A DNA stretch of 6,962 nucleotides. Origin: Actinomycetes bacterium. Its GTDB lineage: Bacteria; Actinomycetota; Acidimicrobiia; Acidimicrobiales; RAAP-2. The stretch lies in contig JAJYWG010000212.1 of the NCBI GenBank assembly GCA_021791615.1, positions 446-7,407 of the forward strand, in the 5' to 3' direction. The notes under the pieces are model-generated. The model was not told the DNA's origin. It searched no databases and saw only the letters and a program-made list of their open reading frames with translations. Position 1 is the first letter of the stretch; each line of letters starts with the position of its first letter. The translations under genes and the position numbers were made by a program. Positions 5,184 to 6,962 of this stretch are shown piece after piece.

Positions 5184-5261
5184 GGTACTACGACTGGCAA
5201 AGCGGGTGGTCCCATGTCACTGGCAAAACCAGCGACCAACTGGTCCTATGTGACTGGCAAA
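5184..5261. repeat. IS21 right-end repeats, three copies of ACTGGCAAA
   Basis: ACTGGCAAA, preceded by a GGTCC(C/T)ATGT-like block in two of the three cases, occurs at 5193-5201, 5219-5227 and 5253-5261. The full outer copy GGTCCTATGTGACTGGCAAA runs 5242-5261, the middle copy 5208-5228, and the innermost is more diverged (from 5184). IS21-family ends carry such multiple transposase-binding repeats upstream of istA. They probably also overlap the istA promoter. Confidence 0.7.
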
Positions 5262-5266
5262 CGACA

Positions 5267-5294
5267 ATTCCCACCAGTCGGCATGGATCTGGTT
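5267..5294. other. Short spacer between the IS21 and IS3-like elements
   Basis: About 28 bp of non-IS DNA remains between the two elements. It begins ATTCCC, which also occurs at 3526-3531 beside the other IS21 end, and it may encode a few residues of the disrupted IS256-family transposase in the frame SHQSAWIW. Confidence 0.35.
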
Positions 5295-5304
5295 TGCGCC
5301 TGAC

Positions 5305-5352
5305 TTAGCGATAGGGATCGGGCTCGGAATCAAGCAGCATCCGCGGGTCTCC
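5305..5352 (+). repeat. Left inverted repeat of the IS3-like element
   Basis: This 48-bp end pairs with 6774-6820 (47 bp). The tip (CGATAGGGATC), a middle ATCAA-like block and the inner CGGGTCTCC are best conserved, separated by a few substitutions and a 1-bp gap. It lies upstream of the orfA ribosome site. Confidence 0.75.
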
Positions 5353-5374
5353 ACGACCAGTGGAGGACCATCGG

Positions 5375-5722
5375 ATGATGACCGAAGAGACCCGCGGGAC
5401 CGACCGTGCCGGGCGACGCTCGAAGCGGTTCTTGACGCCGTTGCAGAAGTACGAGATCTTCATCCAGCTGGTGCGCCAGGAGGTGACGGTGATCGAGGCC
5501 GCCGAGCAGTGGGCGGTGGACCGCAGCGTCATCATGCGCATCCGCACGGTGGCCAAGGAAGGAGCTCTCGAGGGGCTCTCCAAGTCCCGGCCGGGACGTC
5601 GTGCCAAAGAACGCGACATGGAGCTCGAAGAGGCCCGCATGGACGCGGCACGTCTCGGCGAGGCATTGAAGGAGATGGCCGTCAAGCTGATGCTGGTCGA
5701 CGGATATGGGCGCTGGGGCTGA
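5375..5722 (+). CDS. IS3-like transposase OrfA (N-terminal HTH part)
   Basis: The product, 115 residues from ATG 5375, is the DNA-recognition part of the transposase. The frame opens at GTG 5360, but TGGAGG at 5361-5366 sits 8 nt before ATG 5375, which I take as the start. The core is a helix-turn-helix: FLTPLQKYEIFIQLVRQ, then VTVIEAAEQWAVDRSVIMRI, then a basic turn KSRPGRRAKER, followed by a coiled-coil-like helix MELEEARMDAARLGEALKEM that could mediate multimerisation. It ends GYGRWG then TGA. The next residues expected for the protein (LSGRVP) lie in the -1 frame immediately after, so OrfA probably should be read on into OrfB. Confidence 0.75.
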   Translation: MMTEETRGTDRAGRRSKRFLTPLQKYEIFIQLVRQEVTVIEAAEQWAVDRSVIMRIRTVAKEGALEGLSKSRPGRRAKERDMELEEARMDAARLGEALKEMAVKLMLVDGYGRWG

Positions 5723-6786
5723 GTGGCCGGGTCCCGCGCCGGGTGGACGCGGCCACCAAGGCTGGCCTGCTCGGGCTTCTCGACGACGCCAGCGACGCCG
5801 GCTGGAGCCTCGCCGGCGCCTGTCGGCAGCTCGAGCTCGGTGAGGTGCGCGCCCATCGCTGGCGGGAGCGACGCGACGCCGGCGAGCTCGAGGACGCGGT
5901 GCCCGGTGGCCACCCGATGCACGGCCTCTTGGACGACGAGGTCCAGGCGATCATCGCCATGTACCACGACTGGGGAGAGATCGACCGCAGCCATCGCAAG
6001 CTCGCGCACCGGGGCTCCTACACGAACACCGTCTGGGTCGCCCCCTCCTCGGTCAGACGCGTTCTTGCTGCTCACGGCCTCGTGCTGCATCCGCCCAAGC
6101 GCCCGGGAAGCTCGACTCGCAAGCCGTTCCCCGACTGGGTGGAGTACCGGCCCAAGCAGATCTGGGTGTACGACACGACGCACTTCCCCCGCTGCGGCGC
6201 AGCCGTGATCATCGTCGAGGACCTCGTCTCGAGGAAGTGGCTGGATCACATCGTCTCGGTGGAGGAGACCTCGACCCAGGTCGAGATCGTCTTCACCAAC
6301 GCCTTGGCGAAAGAGGGCCTCCTTGACGTCGTCGAGCGGCGCCAAGACGGCCGGGTGGACGTTGCGACCGACGACCCTGCCCGTCCGATCCTGCTCGCCC
6401 TCTCGGACAACGGCGCCCAGATGACCTCGGGGTCGACGCGAGAGTTCATGGCGCTGTGCGCCATCGCCCAGCACTTCGGCCGACCAGGGACCCCGACCGA
6501 TCAGGCCTGGATCGAGAGCTTCAACGGGCACCTGAAGGCCGAGTACCCCCACTTGGAGAAGATCACCGACATCGCCGTGCTGCGCCGGGAGCTCGATGTC
6601 ATCCGCCCGAGATGGAACGGAGTTCGTCTCCATGCCGGCGTCGGATACGTGACCCCCGACGACGAGCACGAAGGGCGCGGTCGCGCTATCCGCAAGGCCC
6701 GAGAGGCCGGGCTCGAAGCAGCGCGGCTGCGGCGTCTCGCCTACCATCGCAGCACCCGACCGACAACCAAGCCGGAGACCCGATGA
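5716..6786 (+). CDS. IS3-like DDE transposase OrfB (catalytic part, -1 frame)
   Basis: This frame carries the integrase-type catalytic domain that cuts and joins the element's ends. From the GGG codon at 5716 it reads GLSGRVPRRVDAATKAGLLG, then an HTH-like helical region (LAGACRQLELGEVRAHRW), the segment IDRSHRKLAHRGSY and SVRRVLAAHGL, then the rve/DDE core: Asp in IWVYDTTHF, Asp in LALSDNGAQMTSG and Glu in TDQAWIESFNGH, the last two separated by 35 residues (DD35E, typical of IS3 and IS481). The C-terminus GVRLHAGVGYVTPDDEHEGR is the usual dimer-facing tail. The frame stays open upstream to 5509, but that translation is not protein-like. There is no ribosome site or start at 5716, so production needs a -1 shift at TGGGGC (5714-5719), or a base has been lost. 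Confidence 0.82.
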   Translation, partial: GLSGRVPRRVDAATKAGLLGLLDDASDAGWSLAGACRQLELGEVRAHRWRERRDAGELEDAVPGGHPMHGLLDDEVQAIIAMYHDWGEIDRSHRKLAHRGSYTNTVWVAPSSVRRVLAAHGLVLHPPKRPGSSTRKPFPDWVEYRPKQIWVYDTTHFPRCGAAVIIVEDLVSRKWLDHIVSVEETSTQVEIVFTNALAKEGLLDVVERRQDGRVDVATDDPARPILLALSDNGAQMTSGSTREFMALCAIAQHFGRPGTPTDQAWIESFNGHLKAEYPHLEKITDIAVLRRELDVIRPRWNGVRLHAGVGYVTPDDEHEGRGRAIRKAREAGLEAARLRRLAYHRSTRPTTKPETR

Positions 6787-6820
6787 TGTGGTTTGAATCA
6801 GCCGGGATCCCTATCGTTAA
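6774..6820 (-). repeat. Right inverted repeat of the IS3-like element
   Basis: On the minus strand this begins TTAACGATAGGGATC and ends CGGGTCTCC, the partner of 5305-5352. The last codons and the TGA stop of the transposase (6784-6786) lie inside it, a common economy in compact IS elements. Confidence 0.75.
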
Positions 6821-6824
6821 CTCG

Positions 6825-6962
6825 GACACAGGTCACTCGACGGGGCAAAGGCCCTCGCCGCCGGAGTGAGAAAGGTGTTCGGGAACCAGGCGCTCGTGCA
6901 ACGCTGTACTTTGCACAAACGCCGCAACGTTGTTGGTCACCTGCCCAAGGAGCTCGGTTCGA
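6825..6962 (+). pseudogene. IS256 (Mutator)-family transposase fragment, runs off right edge
   Basis: From 6839 the frame reads DGAKALAAGVRKVFG, then ALVQRCTLHKRRNVVGHLPK, the stretch of IS256-family transposases around one catalytic Asp (D in DGAKAL) and the conserved QRCxxHKxRN block. A TAA at 6818-6820, within the IS3-like end, closes the frame upstream, and there is no start, so the 5' part has been separated or lost. If the IS3-like element is removed at its GGT flanks, the reading continues left as AWIWSLDGAKAL, hinting that its insertion split the gene. What follows beyond 6962 is not visible. Confidence 0.75.

Larger units (their letters stand above)
3510..5266 (-). mobile_element. 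IS21-family element with internal deletion and a passenger gene
   Basis: Read inward, the right end (5266 leftwards) starts TGTCGTTTGCCAGTCACATA and the left end (3510 rightwards) starts TGTCGTCCGTCACATA, an imperfect inverted repeat. Multiple subterminal repeats, typical of IS21, lie at both ends. Inside, transcribed leftward, are the istA 5' half, the istB 3' two-thirds and a third small gene. The element spans about 1.76 kb, whereas intact IS21 relatives exceed 2 kb, because istA and istB are joined by a deletion near 4430-4440. The left boundary is uncertain: a start at 3532 would give TG...CA ends and a 6-bp direct repeat ATTCCC on both sides (3526-3531 and 5267-5272), while a start at 3510 gives better end similarity but no target duplication. 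Confidence 0.72.
5295..6830 (+). mobile_element. IS3/IS481-like insertion sequence with long inverted repeats
   Basis: The ends are long imperfect inverted repeats. The left (5305-5352) starts TTAGCGATAGGGATC and ends CGGGTCTCC; the right, read on the minus strand (6820-6774), starts TTAACGATAGGGATC and also ends CGGGTCTCC. Weaker similarity continues outward to TG at 5295 and CA at 6829-6830, giving about 1.54 kb. A GGT on each side (5291-5293 and 6831-6833) may be a 3-bp target duplication, with one base unaccounted for at the left. Inside are an orfA/orfB pair on the plus strand with a DD35E signature. Its left end lies only about 30 bp from the IS21 element. Confidence 0.75.

Noticed and set aside
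5184..5261. CRISPR-like array, because ACTGGCAAA recurs three times
   Set aside because: The repeats are short, degenerate and unevenly spaced (26 and 34 bp). They sit at an IS21 end and match, in inverted form, the repeats at the other end, so they are transposase-binding sites.
4838..5308. Plus-strand ORF (156 residues) over the istA start and the IS21 right end
   Set aside because: It runs antisense to istA and through the terminal repeats of the element, with no start signal or domain.
5305..6747. Long minus-strand ORF (480 residues) opposite the IS3-like transposase
   Set aside because: It mirrors the orfB codons, has a repetitive Val/Gly/Asp/Arg composition, and begins and ends inside the element without a ribosome site. 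The plus strand carries the DD35E motifs.

Overview
The window looks like an accessory island from a high-GC member of the Actinomycetota. The main pointer is a WhiB-type Fe-S regulator, a family essentially confined to that phylum. A deazaflavin (F420)-type reductase and the actinobacterial style of the transposases agree with it. Most of the DNA is very GC-rich; one gene (2143-2994) is visibly less so. No tRNA, rRNA or CRISPR array was seen.

Layout. 1-103: the 5' end of an IS3-family orfA on the minus strand, running off the left edge. 104-331: no gene, but two strong hairpins. 332-996: a minus-strand pair, an F420-type nitroreductase-family enzyme and an overlapping upstream ORF whose 5' end has been cut off by an insertion sequence. 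983-2137: a complete IS630-family element with a full DDE transposase, terminal inverted repeats and flanking TA. 2143-2994: a minus-strand protein that reads as an N-terminal BRCT-like domain joined to a C-terminal PD-(D/E)XK nuclease domain. 3083-3436: a divergent WhiB-like gene, separated from the nuclease by 88 bp that hold a tandem 9-bp repeat. About 3510-5266: an IS21-family element with multiple terminal repeats, whose istA and istB are fused by an internal deletion and which carries a third, translationally coupled small gene with a zinc-finger-like motif. About 5295-6830: an IS3/IS481-like element with inverted repeats of about 47 bp and orfA/orfB in different frames. 6825-6962: a fragment of an IS256 (Mutator)-family transposase running off the right edge.

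How it fits together. Parts of five elements from four IS families sit in 7 kb, with only four non-transposon genes among them. This is an insertion-sequence graveyard with cargo. The item most deserving attention is the BRCT-nuclease fusion with its divergent WhiB neighbour: its composition differs from its surroundings, it sits between IS elements, and its architecture would suit a DNA-end or DNA-damage-directed nuclease or a defence protein. That role is inference. The second is the deleted IS21 element, which has lost the region expected to hold the catalytic glutamate of IstA yet keeps its ends and an intact downstream gene.
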